Source: Choanephora cucurbitarum
Taxonomy: Eukaryota; Mucoromycota; Mucoromycetes; Mucorales; Choanephoraceae
Assembly: GCA_025331435.1 (NCBI GenBank)
Contig: JAIWNI010000153.1
Span: 1 to 47,117 of the forward strand
Direction of reading: 5' to 3'
Length of the DNA: 47,117 nt
Both the position numbers and the translations under genes were made by a program. The notes under the pieces were generated by a model. The model did no database searches. It was not told the DNA's origin and worked only from the letters and a program-made list of their open reading frames with translations. Shown here piece after piece: positions 11,913 through 22,869 of this stretch; the first letter of the stretch is position 1, and every line of letters starts with the position of its first letter.

Positions 11913-12812
11913 ATGTCTACATCCAACGAACAAGAAACAACCTTTGACCGACAGATAAAGGTCTTGCGCCCACCTACAAGTGCAGGTCCAACCGGTAAGC
12001 CTGATTATGACATCGTTGGAACATGCACTGACTTCAACTCACTTCATAAGCTGAACTACCTGAATCAGCTTACAAGTTAAGTCCTAACGAAATAAAGCAG
12101 CTGTACCAATCAACAGTAGAACGTAGAGAAAGACTCGAGAATAGGTAAATTGTCAATCATAGGCTCAAAGAGATAGATCGCTGACTGAGACCTACTATGT
12201 ATAAATAAAAAGTCCTTTAAAGACACAAAAGATGAGGGACAAGGAGGAATTTGAGAAACTAAAGAAATACCCAAAGACCACCATTCGTATTCGAATGCCT
12301 AATCATACTGTTGTACAAGCAGTATTTGAGTCCAAGGAAACAGGTATTCATTAGAGCATATGAAATATAGAGCTAGATGTACTCATAATCATTGTGATAG
12401 TGGGTGCACTTTATGATTTTGTAAGATCCTGTTTAGAGACACCTGAACGCAAATTCGTGCTGTGTTTACCACCTAGAACAAAACTGACTGAACCATCTAT
12501 AACACTGTTTAAAGCAGGACTATCTCCTGCCTCAAACGTATTATTTGGATGGATAGAGAAAGCAAATGAAGGTAAAGAAGAAGAAAGAAAAAGTACTCAG
12601 AAAGAGAGACTGATTTCTTCAAAGGTGCAGATATCATGCTTAGAAAAGAGTATATGGATATGATCGAGGACATGGCTTCTCTTGCTTCTCCTCAATCTTC
12701 CCCACCAATCGCACCAACACTATCTTCAACCTCAACATCTTCAAGTACTGAAAACAAATCAAAGCCTATTCCCAAATGGCTGCAGAAAGGCTTATTTAAC
12801 AGGAAGAAATAG
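11913..12812 (+). CDS. UBX-domain protein, TUG/ASPSCR1 (UBXD9)-like, short form
   Basis: The model join(11913..11994, 12051..12144, 12213..12343, 12401..12571, 12625..12812) gives 221 aa with all phases matching. The first half (ELPESAYKLSPNEIKQL, then ERRERLENR and PLKTQKMRD) resembles the segment that precedes the UBX domain in TUG/ASPSCR1. The UBX fold follows (TTIRIRMPNHTVVQAVF, ETVGALYDFVRSCL, TLFKAGLSPASNVLFGW), then a Ser-rich linker and a C-terminal PKWLQKGLF. UBX domains bind p97/Cdc48, so a role in p97 handling or membrane trafficking is expected from the family. The N-terminal ubiquitin-like domain of animal TUG is missing. The gene converges on the LYR gene with a single base between the stop codons. 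Confidence 0.85.
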
Positions 12813-12813
12813 A

Positions 12814-13366
12814 CTATTTATTCATTTGCCATGTAACGTCATCAAATCTCATATTGTCCTTTCTTCCTTTGATATTGAGTCCTGTGATCTGATTAGAATA
12901 TATAAAACTGACGCTGTTATGACATTTACTTGGAGTGCTTTCTGCTTCTTCCCTTACTACCTTGACACTGTTTTGTTCAAGAAAATTAGCTATTTGATCT
13001 GCTAATTTTAACTTCTGCAGAGAAAACTGCTTAGAAACCTTCAGACAAATCTGTTTCCCTATATTTTTGCTTACTTGATCCAGGATATCAACATTGGTTT
13101 CATTTTTGTGTTGCATAAACCTTGAATATGTTTCTTTTTTTGCAGCTATAAAGAGTTGACTTAGTTTTGAAGATATCATACCTTTCGACTTGCTCAACAT
13201 ATTACCTTTAATAGCCTTTTGATCACCTTGATTTATAGGTTAAATGAAAGTAAGATCTCATACATAATGAAATTTCATATCTTATACCTGAGAAAACATT
13301 GCGTTGTATCTTTAACAAATGACGGTAAGCATCAATAGCTGCTTGTTTCGAAGGATAAATAGACAT
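12814..13366 (-). CDS. LYR-motif mitochondrial protein, Mzm1/LYRM7-like
   Basis: The model join(13366..13288, 13226..13206, 13145..12814) gives 143 aa and includes a 21-nt micro-exon. The N-terminus (AAIDAYRHLLKIQRNVFSGD) matches the complex I LYR family (YR followed by hydrophobic, then arginine and F-x-GD). It continues AIKAAKKETYSRF, then a helical stretch with FLEQN, as in the LYR factor Mzm1/LYRM7, which chaperones the Rieske Fe-S protein into complex III in the mitochondrial matrix. The family is supported. The exact member is an inference, because other LYRM proteins are similarly short. The last ~35 residues are unusual, and their coding sequence runs right up to the stop codon of the convergent UBX gene. 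Confidence 0.68.
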
Positions 13367-15160
13367 GAGTTGATAGGTAAGCAAAGTACAGTTGTAACAG
13401 AAAGAAGAAGAAGAAAAAAAAAGCCTGATAAATTCTGAATTCAAGCCAGGATCATGCAGTCAACAATAAGAAGGCGGGCCATCAAATAAATGCGTTGTGT
13501 TCGGCCAACGTTGCTCAGTCTTCCACCCCATGACCTTGACTTCACTGATCCCAAACAAAACATGTCTTTTCTTTATCTGTTGGTGCAAACTTACTGGCAA
13601 CTAACTCTATGACTATAAATACAAATCGAAGTCATCAAAGTACACTCCTATGCAGTCTAAAATAATACATCGATCACGGCCGCATCATTCGTATTTTGTT
13701 TGTCTTTTGCCATCTCAAATTGTCTCTGCTAGTTACCTTTGCTTACGTAAGTCATCACTGTCACCTTTGTTATTATGTTACTACCGGTTTTTGCCTATTG
13801 TTTTGTCTTGTGAGCCATTGAGAAGAGTTGACTGCCTGGCTCAGATGGTCATTTTAAGTATAAAAAAAAATGAAACACTTCATATCCTGTCCATCATTTT
13901 TTTAGTTCGTGAGTAATCATATAAAAGATAGTTTTTTTCTTAGTGTATGGCTGCATAAACTAAAAAGTTGAAGAGGTAGACCTTCCAAGCAGTTTAGGGT
14001 TGATCAAATTAACTTTGGGTTTAATACGATCTAATATCATCTGGATATATGAAGTGCACATTTGTGTTGAAAGAAAGTAGTTCATATGAATAATTACACT
14101 CATTATAATCTACTTAAAAAATGAATGGGACCTCTTTGTTCGGTTTTATTAAAGTGTTTTAGGCAATTGAAAAATTCAAAAAATATATTTGCTTTGATCA
14201 TAATAGGAAATGAACAATTACTGCACAATAGAAATCTGGTTCTCAAAAAAGACATGTTGACAAGGGGTCAAAACAATACAATTTGACTTGTCAGAAAGAT
14301 TGAATACGTGATACAAGGAAACAAAAAAATCACTAGTAAAAAAAGTTAGGGAGCAAAAGACGTTTCTTATGCGCTAGCCAAATAAAGCGCCTTCAAATTT
14401 AATTGCAGCAAACAATAAACATTCATCCTCTATACTACTCGTTAGACTAAAATGCTATCACTCTAGTCACAGGGGAAGCTTGAAATTTTAGTTTGATTGT
14501 GGATCACGAAAAAAGTAAAAGAAGATGCGACTTGATTGCATGTATGTTTTTGAAACTAAGCTTAGTCTCTGTCAAATTCAAAATGATATCTGTTCCATGT
14601 CCAACTTGGGAATGGATTGTGACCATTTTTGTCCGTGTAGATGATGAAAGTACCTGTTTGAGCAAATGAGCAGTGCGTCTTTATTCTCGAAAACATCCTT
14701 TAATTAGTAATAAGCATGTTCCTGCATATATCAAATAAATCTGAGACTAAAACGTCATAGTAACCAAAGCTTTCATACTAAGCCATTTTCTAATCAATGG
14801 CCTTAGTTCCAATAGTAAACTAAATCACTCACTAATCCTCGAAACACACTTCGTCTCCTCTCTCCTTTTTTGTCCTTTTCAGCGAAAAAAAAAAGAGGTC
14901 AAACACATTTACTTTAGCTTTTTATTGAAAATTTTTGGTGCAACAATGAATAGCGGAGCACCGTAAGCTTGCTTAATTTGCTTTTATGCCAAAAAAAGAA
15001 AATAAAACAAGAACTTTGAAGCATGTACGACTCGAGAATAAAAACTCATTAAGAAAGGAAACTTTATCTTTTCATCTTCTTTACAACACTTTTTTCTTCT
15101 TCCTGCCCTCATCTCTCAACTCCTTCCATTCATTATTATTGACATTAGCTGCCATTTATT
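13367..15160. promoter_or_regulatory. divergent intergenic region, 1.8 kb
   Basis: Spacer between the 5' ends of the LYR gene (-) and the polysaccharide lyase gene (+). The 120 bases before the lyase ATG are CT-rich (15070-15150), a common fungal core-promoter and leader feature. Short open frames here are unremarkable, and no gene or RNA was recognised. Confidence 0.4.
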
Positions 15161-16295
15161 ATGATCAAATCTCAATTGGCATTTCTTTTTGTCGCACTCA
15201 TCTTTTGTTTGCTTTCATTAGCTGAAGCTGCTTCAATTGACGTGAAGAGCTCAACTGATCTTCAAAAGAGAGGAAAGAAAAGCAAAAGCACCAACAAGAA
15301 ACTTTGGACCTTTTGGAATTGGAACAAGTTCAAGAAAGCCTCTGTTGGCAAGCCTACTGTTTGGGATAGTGCCTTTGGTATTCCTGAACACAGTGGCTGG
15401 CTTTGGGTTTGGAAAAATGCTGAGAACAGAAAGGATGTTCTTATCAAAGATCCTGTTAACAACAAAGACTTGGTTCTTCGTGTCAAGTACCCAAAGAACT
15501 CTAGAAATCCTGAAGCTAGCCTTACTGGTGGTCTTGGTTTCAAGGCTCAGCCCCTCGATATTCCTGCTAACACCAAGACTGTCAAGTTCCAATACAGTGT
15601 TTACTTCCCTAAAGGATTCAATTGGGTTCGAGGTATGTGATCTAGTGAAACACAATAATGATTTCGCATGCCTAATCTTGATTCAACATTTATTATAGGT
15701 GGCAAGCTTCCTGGTTTGTTTGGTGGTCATGGTGAATGTACTGGTGGTGATGAATCTTCCAAGTGCTTTACTACTAGGTAACTATTTTTTTTCATACCCA
15801 AGTACCTTGAATGTGTCACTAAATATATACTTTAAATGATAGAATCATGTGGCGCCACAAAGGTGAAGGTGAAATCTATGCCTATTTGCCCGACTCTATG
15901 CAACGCTCTGATCTCTGTGACAACAAGGTGAACATCTGTAACGCTGACTATGGCTACAGCTTAGGTCGTGGTTCATTCAAATTCAAAACAGGCAAATGGA
16001 ACACTCTTCGTCAAGAGCTTACTATGAACACTCCTGGAAAGACCAACGGTGCTATCGTTCTCTATGTCAATGGCAAAAAGGTCATTGACGAAAAGAAGGT
16101 CGCCTTCCGTACAAACAGCAACGGTCGTGTTGTTGGCATCAGTAAGTTTACATGAATCAGCAATTTAAATCAACTAACAATACTAACTTTCTTTAATTAG
16201 TGTTCCATACCTTCTTTGGTGGTTCTGACAGCAGCTGGAAAACACCCAGAAACCAATATGCTTATTTCAAGAACTTTAAACTTTCACTTTCTTAA
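15161..16295 (+). CDS. secreted polysaccharide lyase, PL14/PL20-type (uronate/glucuronan lyase-like)
   Basis: The model join(15161..15632, 15699..15777, 15843..16141, 16201..16295) gives 314 aa. A clear signal peptide (MIKSQLAFLFVALIFCLLSL then AEA) is followed by a short propeptide ending in a Kex2-type LQKR site. The catalytic domain has the blocks GKLPGLFGG, a Cys pair (ECTGGDESSKCF), TRIMWRHKGEGEIYAYLP, RGSFKFKTGKWNTLRQEL and a terminal FHTFFGGSDSSW, which match the Polysacc_lyase_14 and glucuronan lyase (PL20) families. Mucoralean walls contain polyglucuronic acid, so remodelling or digestion of that polymer outside the cell is a reasonable role. Substrate is inferred; the family is clear. 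The exon-rich, ATG-proximal design is like its neighbours. Confidence 0.88.
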
Positions 16296-17284
16296 ACATG
16301 ATTAAACAATGTACACCTGAAACATGTTTTCTCTATCATCACTATTCATACAAGACATAGAGTGATTCCATACCATAGCTTTTCTTTTCTAAAAAAAAAA
16401 AGAATTCATTTATATCATTTTATTAGACAATACAAAACATTAGATTGATTTTATTATATGGTTGCATCCGTTTATTTGAGTTTTCTGTTTAGAAAGGAAC
16501 ATTCCGTTTATGATCAAAGTGGCACATTTGAGTATATCAAAGCGCCTCAGTTGACAAATAATCTATTTAATTTGTCCTCCCAAAAACTTGTACTCCGTGG
16601 TGCAAATTAGATGTGTGCTACAGATAACTGTTAAAGTTACGGCCAAGGAAACCATACTTGTACCTTGTAGGTTGGTTAGACGGGACAATTGAAATCGTGG
16701 TATGCAGAAGTCTCTTCTTAGTCGATGAGTGAAGACAACAATTTTCTGACTCTATTTTCTGCACTTTAAATTACTTTCTGCTTATGTAAAACTTCTGTTT
16801 CTATTTTGTTTCTGCGTTTTTATATAGAAAGAGGTACAAATGGCATAAGCATAAAACTTAAGTAAGATGCACTCGGTTAGGAAGAAAGAGCAATTCAACC
16901 GACTCTCAAAAGCATTGTACTTTTGTATTTTAGATTGATAAAGATGATGCTCTCTTTGACTCTTGATATTATATCAGCTTCACTGATATGAAACGATTCA
17001 TCAGGTAAACCAGACATTTCATCTTGAACTGCAAGTGAAAACCCATTCTTTACATATCAATTGAGAATTACAGTGCTATTCGATGGTCAATGACTATTGA
17101 TTGTTATTGACTTAGCAGTTTTGTTTTTTCTTTTAAACTGGTGAGAGAATACAATATACTCCTCATTGGCTTAAAAATAAAGCCAATGATAAACAACTTA
17201 GACAAAGCAGAAACAATCCATGGTAACTTCAAAAAAGAAATATACAATATATTAAATATGTGTAAGTTATATAATACTATACCC
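16296..17284. other. intergenic between convergent genes
   Basis: Spacer of about 1 kb between the 3' ends of the lyase gene (+) and the tetraspan gene (-). AT-rich; no coding region or RNA gene seen. Confidence 0.4.
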
Positions 17285-18535
17285 TTACTCTTGCGAAAGT
17301 TGAGCAAGAAAAGAGATGTCAATATGGGAGAGCGTTCCCACTTGAATTACAGGCAAAGTGTCAAGGTTGATTGAGACAATCTCAGGTGACACAGAACTTG
17401 AGATAACTGAGCTTTCTGGAGTATCCGTGCGCGAATTCTGACTTGGAGAGTTGGTTGAATTAAGGCTCGGTTGCATTACTTTTTGGTTGTTATGATTGAA
17501 TATTTCGATACTCAAAGAAGATGGAGACTTGCTACAAGGTTGGTAAAGCATGCTTGATTGTGCAAATCTACTATTGTCGCCATTGATATAAAAGCTAGGT
17601 AGCTTTGACAGGTGGCCCTCCTCAGAAGCACGAGAAGACATCAGGAGCTTAAGTGAACTAGATTTCGGTGATACGATTTGACTGTCGTATGCGAATGAGT
17701 CAATGAATAACCCTTCGTCTACACTAGTAGGGTTTATTTTGTTGTTTTGTTGATTCAAATAAAAAGATCGACTAGGCTGACTTGTTATACTTGGAGTTGA
17801 TGTTGTTATGATAGTAGGTGTTTGATGTGGTGCCTGTATAGTGAAAATAGTAGTCGGTGGAAGAGGTGATCGAATTAAGAAAAATAAAGTAGCCAAAAGC
17901 ACCAGAGCCCAGCTTCCTATAACAGTAAATGCTAACAAAAAAAAAGAATGAGATATTCTATTAAGTTTTTTTTTTTCTTTTTCTCACTTCTCTCCTTTTG
18001 GTGTTTTACCTAATATCATTGTCGTATCAAATAGCTTGCATACATCGTTGCGAGTAGGATTATCAACATCACCATAAAACTTACAGAGCGATGATGAATC
18101 TATCATTATTTTCTTAGTGATTCTCTTACAGTATTTAAAAATTAATGAATAAAAAAACACACCTTTCGAATATGTCAAAACCAATGATACGACGGCAGTC
18201 CATACAACAATGAACACAACACAAAAGATTATTTCTACAGCAGATGATGTTCGAGGCGGAGAAAATCCTTGATGCGGTTCATTTATTTTCTGAAGATATA
18301 AATGAAGATGATAGAACAGGAAGGAAGTAGCGATAATGAACGAACTTGATCCAAGCACTACCAAAATGTAGTCAATAAGGCCACCTTGCTGGCTCACTAA
18401 TCCTTGAGTACTTTTTTCTGATGATTTCAATGAATACAATGCTGTTGCATTTAAGATAATTACAGCCAAACTTGTCCATTGAATGACCATGATCAATAGC
18501 ATATGGATGGCTGACTCTTTATGAGCCCTTGACAT
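17285..18535 (-). CDS. four-span membrane protein with long Ser-rich tail (MARVEL/SUR7-like topology)
   Basis: The model join(18535..18010, 17931..17285) gives 390 aa. Four hydrophobic segments are visible: LLIMVIQWTSLAVIILNATAL, YILVVLGSSSFIIATSFLF, VEIIFCVVFIVVWTAVVSLVL (each given in part) and, after the intron, FTVIGSWALVLLATLFFLI. The loop between spans 3 and 4 carries two cysteines (LCKFYGDVDNPTRNDVCKLF), as in many tetraspan fungal proteins of the plasma membrane. The ~195-residue C-terminal tail is rich in Ser, Thr, Pro and Asn and is presumably cytosolic. A possible in-frame intron just after span 3 (GTGTGT near 18163) cannot be excluded; without it the frame is open. I do not recognise a specific family member, and MARVEL-like is a topology call only. 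Confidence 0.65.
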
Positions 18536-20149
18536 TCTTCGTATGAATCAGTTGATATAACAAAAAGAAGAAGAAAAGGAAAAAAGAGGCTACATTAATT
18601 TTGAAGAACCTTAACTGAATATGTCTCACAACAAGGATTGAATGCATTGACGAGGAATCTCCCTGAAGTCCTTGAAAGAACGTACATAGATCATACTATA
18701 TCCAAATTTTGGTTTCAAAAAGCGATAGGCATTAGCTCTGAGTTTAGTCATATTTAGCTGACTCCTCCATTCCCATAGTTTAATTTGTATATAGGTGAAA
18801 TCCATACCTCTCTTTCTCCTGTGTAGATTAATCTTTCATTTATTCAAAATTTACTCTAATTTGTCAAATAGACTCTGAATAGCATTTATAGGAAAAGTCA
18901 CAAGAGCCGTTTTATGTTACATGTTATATCTGCTTGTTACAGAAATCCTAACATTTTTTATTTTGTTTCGGCTATGTTGTCCATCGTGAAATCCTATCAT
19001 TTCTTATTTTATGTCCTAATATTTGGTTATGTCTGAGAAATATGCAATGAGTACAAATACATTCACAAGTAAATATAATAGAACGTACAAATACTTTGAT
19101 GTCAGTATCAAATGCGTAAAGTAAAAAAAAAATCCTGCTGTCTATTTGTTATAAGCTACACTGAGAGGAGGTTGAAACAAAAATGAAAAGAAGAAGAAAA
19201 GAGAGAGAAACAACGATGTCTGTGTATGAAGACTAAAAGAATACACTAAGTATCAAATATTTAATAATTAGTCGAATTTATGTAAACGCATTCAGCCAAA
19301 CGTCAAAGAACTCAGCTATCAACACATACATTTTTTTGTAACGTCAAGGATGAATTAAAAGGTCTTTTCTTATTGTTTCACAAAAATAGAGTATATGCAC
19401 ACAATTTTTTCTCTCCTCTCCTCCTTTTCTAGAGATCGCTTTGTGGAGTATTTCCTCATTGGCTGATTAGTAAAATTAAGGTGTTGGCTCTCTATGTAAA
19501 CAGTTTTTTCATTTTCTAATGTTACTGCAAGTAACATCCATGAGTGCTTAGTTAAGAGGTTTTTTTTTTTGCTCAACTATCACTGACAAAACTTGTCTAC
19601 CTAAAAACAGTTATTGGCTTTTTTAAAAAAACAGAAAATGCTTGTTTGGTTCATTTATTTATTAAGAGTAATGAAAATAGGGGGGATATATACGAAGGGA
19701 AACACTACGTCCACTTCACCTAGGATGCACATATCCCACGTTATTCTATCGCAGATTTAAGCTGACAAAAATTTAAAATAAGCCGATAGAATAGCGATGG
19801 CGAACGCCCTCCAGCCGCCCTCCAGCATACCTTCCTTTTCTCATTGGACCTTAGCTTGTTACAAATAAAGAAAGCGTGTTATTTCACCGCATCTTTCTTT
19901 TTCTTGAGAAAATTAAACTTATATTTAGTGTGCGGGAAATATAATTTAACAAGAACAATCTTCTCAGAAATTATTTCCTGAACCATTTTGTTTTCCCAGA
20001 ACGATAAAACCTATTATGGATGATATAGCTTAGGAGTCAAAACATTTTCTGTAGAGAAACAGGATAAAAAAAAATCACATTTCAAAAAGCGCTACTTAAT
20101 TTTAAAGACAGATTATGACCACACATATACAAACACAAATTATATATTT
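18536..20149. other. intergenic region
   Basis: About 1.6 kb of AT-rich sequence between the tetraspan gene and the KDZ transposase. It includes an imperfect inverted repeat (ATTCTATCG at ~19743 and CGATAGAAT at ~19784) and a small duplicated CCGCCCTCCAGC-like motif at ~19810-19830. One edge of the KDZ transposon may lie here, but I could not find matching terminal repeats. Confidence 0.35.
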
Positions 20150-22866
20150 TTATTCGCTTAAGCTTGAGACAAGAGGAGCAAGCTCATCTTCTTTATCTTC
20201 AGTAGAGATAATCTCGCCTCCATCTACAATATCGTCGCTTTCATTAGGTATTGCGTCCGATAGAGAGACTTCATCGGTCGAGGGGAAAGAAGGAAGGAAA
20301 GGAGAGGAGACAGGTATGTCAAGAAAGACAGAAGTGGTTTTCTTAAGCAAAGCATGTTTGCGCCTTTGCTCTTCAATGAGCACGACATGCTCAGGCTTGG
20401 CTTGCTCAATCGCAAGCTCAACAAAGTAGATCTTTCGATCGAGATTATCAACGAATCTCTTCTCTTCATCCTATAAAAAGCACTTAGTGATTTGCAACGA
20501 GAAAACAGTCTCAACAACTGATAATGCATACCTTAAGCAATTGTAGCTCTTCTTGGATTCGACACAATTTGTGCCAAGCCAAGACACCCTCACTCAATGC
20601 CAAGGAGCTCTCCTTGGGAAATTTCTTGATAGCAGCTTCTAGGCTATCAATCTGGTTGCTTTCAACTTCTTCTTGACCTAAGTTGTCATTAGTACATTTA
20701 CTATGCTCAAAGACTCTTGAGATCAAAATTCGCTTACTGCAATTGTTTCGAAGATGCTCGTTCAACAAGCGAATGGCATTTTTGGCAGAAGAGGCCAAGT
20801 GCTTAATGCTCAAGACAAGTTTTCCTGCTTTCTTCGAGCCTAAATATCAACATTTAGAAACAGTCTAATGTTTTTCATAAAAATGTCAAAATAAACTTAC
20901 CAATTTTGCCGCTGCCAGATAATTGCCTTTCTTTAAAGGCCAGAGCAAGGATATATGTTTTCACAAGTATGATATAAAAATCAGTGACTTGGTTGTTGAC
21001 TTTTGTGACAAGATGAGCAATGCGCTCATCTTCAAGGTCGAGAACAGGGCGAAAAGAGGATTCACTGCTTGAGATGGCTTCAAAGCAGGCGACATTTTGT
21101 TGTAGTTTTTCAATTTTTTTTTTTTTGCTGATTTTATCAGGATTTTCACTAAGGAGAAAGATTAGTTTCTTGCTTTCAATAATCGCTGATACTTACATTT
21201 TTTTCAAACAAAGTAATAGCTTTTTTGCAGCCAAGTATTCCAAGAAGGGCTTGCTGCTAATGGTTTCTTTTTCAGTTTTTTCATAAAGTTTTTTTACAAA
21301 TTTTTTGGTGATTTTAGTGGTCAGAAGATCTTGAGTCTTCTGCCATTCTTCAATTGTTTTTTTGGTGTCAACTTTTTCAAGTTGACTTTCATATATTTTT
21401 AATTTTTTTTTTTTGGTGTTTTTCTTTTTTTGTTTAATTTGCTTGGCTATAGAATATTTTAGAGACATTGAATATATACATGACGTGCTCCATTTCCAAT
21501 AAACTTACGCAACTCAAGCATCTTGTTGTATGCAAAGTGATCTACAGCATCTGTAATCACCAGCTTACGATTTCTGGCGGACATGCTTCTTGTCATGAAA
21601 ACGAAGCCATCCAAGTATGACCAGAAGCGTTCACAACCCTCACCATCGGTATGCCCAAAGTTTGGAATATACCGAGGGTTGTACTTGACTTGACAAGCCA
21701 TGGTATAAGCATAAGCATGAAATGCCGTTACTGCATACCAGGTGTCATTCATTGCCAAGTAGGGGAAGTTAAACTATAAATCGAAACAAGTAAGTTAGAC
21801 AGTGATTGACTTATCTTGAGTAAATGCTTACCTCCAGGTTGTTCTTGACATGACAAATGATATCATACATGATGACATGCTTGAGGGGCCATTTGTTTCT
21901 TGCTGCTTTAGCAAATGCTTCACACAAGCAAGCGCATATTTGTGGCTAATGAACAAGAGGATAAGATTTCAAAAAGAATTTACAACTTCTAATGTACCCT
22001 TCACCACCATGAATGTTGAGCAAGCGCTCAGGTATACCATATCTGGCGCATGACATCGAGAACACACCGTTTTCATCGTAACGACCTGATGAGGTGTTGC
22101 GGTTGTTCTCGCTGCCAGCTTTGAAGACACTGTCTTCGATTGGATCCAAGAAGCACTAAGCAAACAAGAGGAGTAAGTTGATGTTCATAAAAAAAATCCC
22201 GTTTAACTGGTTACATCGCCACGAGCTTCTTTCATTTGGCTGGCAACCTGGTCGACTTCAGCCTTGGTACCCCAAAGAGACTCCTCACCAGCCGACAAAG
22301 CGAAGAGACCTCCTTCAGAAACTTCCTTTCTGTTGATTTTCTTGAGTCTCTTCAGTTGGTGGTTGCCATCCATCGTGACGAGCTTTCGCTCAGTGTTCTA
22401 AAAGGGGAGATTTAACGTAAGAAAAGAAGTGTTAGAGGTAATAGATGAAAGACTTACTTCACACCCGAGACAGGTATCAACGCTTTCAAGACCATATTTA
22501 ATGGTCACCTCATCTCGGGCATAACGCACCAACTTTCTGTACAAAAAGTACACCGAATTGAGTATATCATTTGAGAGCAGAGCAACCTAGCACAAAATAA
22601 GGGTCACGGTTTGTTTAAAAGAGTGATAGGCTCAACTCTGTCTTCCGGTAATGCTGATTGCTCACATCAACAAAACAGTGATTGAAGATTTGGCCGTTCA
22701 TTTTGAGAAGGTGCAAATAATCCAACATAGCAAAATGGACTGCACGGCGAGGAGACTTAGTCTTGTTGGGCATCATCTGCTTAAGCAAGAGTTGCTTGAT
22801 TAAGGGATTGCACTTGCAATGCTCAATTTCAATTTCTTGAATGGGATCAATAAAAGTAAGGTACGA
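20150..22866 (-). mobile_element. KDZ-family (Kyakuja-Dileera-Zisupton) transposase gene, ten exons, one frame break
   Basis: Exons in order: ~22866-22666, 22586-22458, 22397-22215, 22155-21998, 21945-21832, 21773-21509, 21446-21197, 21148-20901, 20839-20532, ~20461-20150. Diagnostic blocks: CKCNPLIKQLLLKQ, VTMDGNHQLKRLKK, FSMSCARYGIPERLLNIHGG, MYDIICHVKNNLE, then GHTDGEGCERFWSYLDG, the KDZ signature following the RNase H-like core. A coiled, Lys-rich middle (KKTIEEWQKTQ), FRPVLDLEDERIAHL and an acidic C-terminus follow. Phases agree through all exons except that exons 4 and 5 together are one base short: GHKYALACVKHLLKQQ and KHVIMYDIICHV lie in different frames within exon 5. The copy is therefore probably inactive, or there is a sequence error. 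The N-terminal start is not defined; a stop lies just upstream of 22866 in this frame. Confidence 0.85.
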
Positions 22867-22869
22867 TAT

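Noticed and set aside
15251..15698. Overlapping long frames on both strands across the lyase gene
   Set aside because: Shadow frames of a well-supported secreted lyase with conserved blocks and consistent introns.
19740..19795. Inverted repeat as a KDZ terminal repeat or terminator
   Set aside because: The two halves are only ~40 bp apart and have no partner on the far side of the transposase, so it is more likely a chance hairpin.
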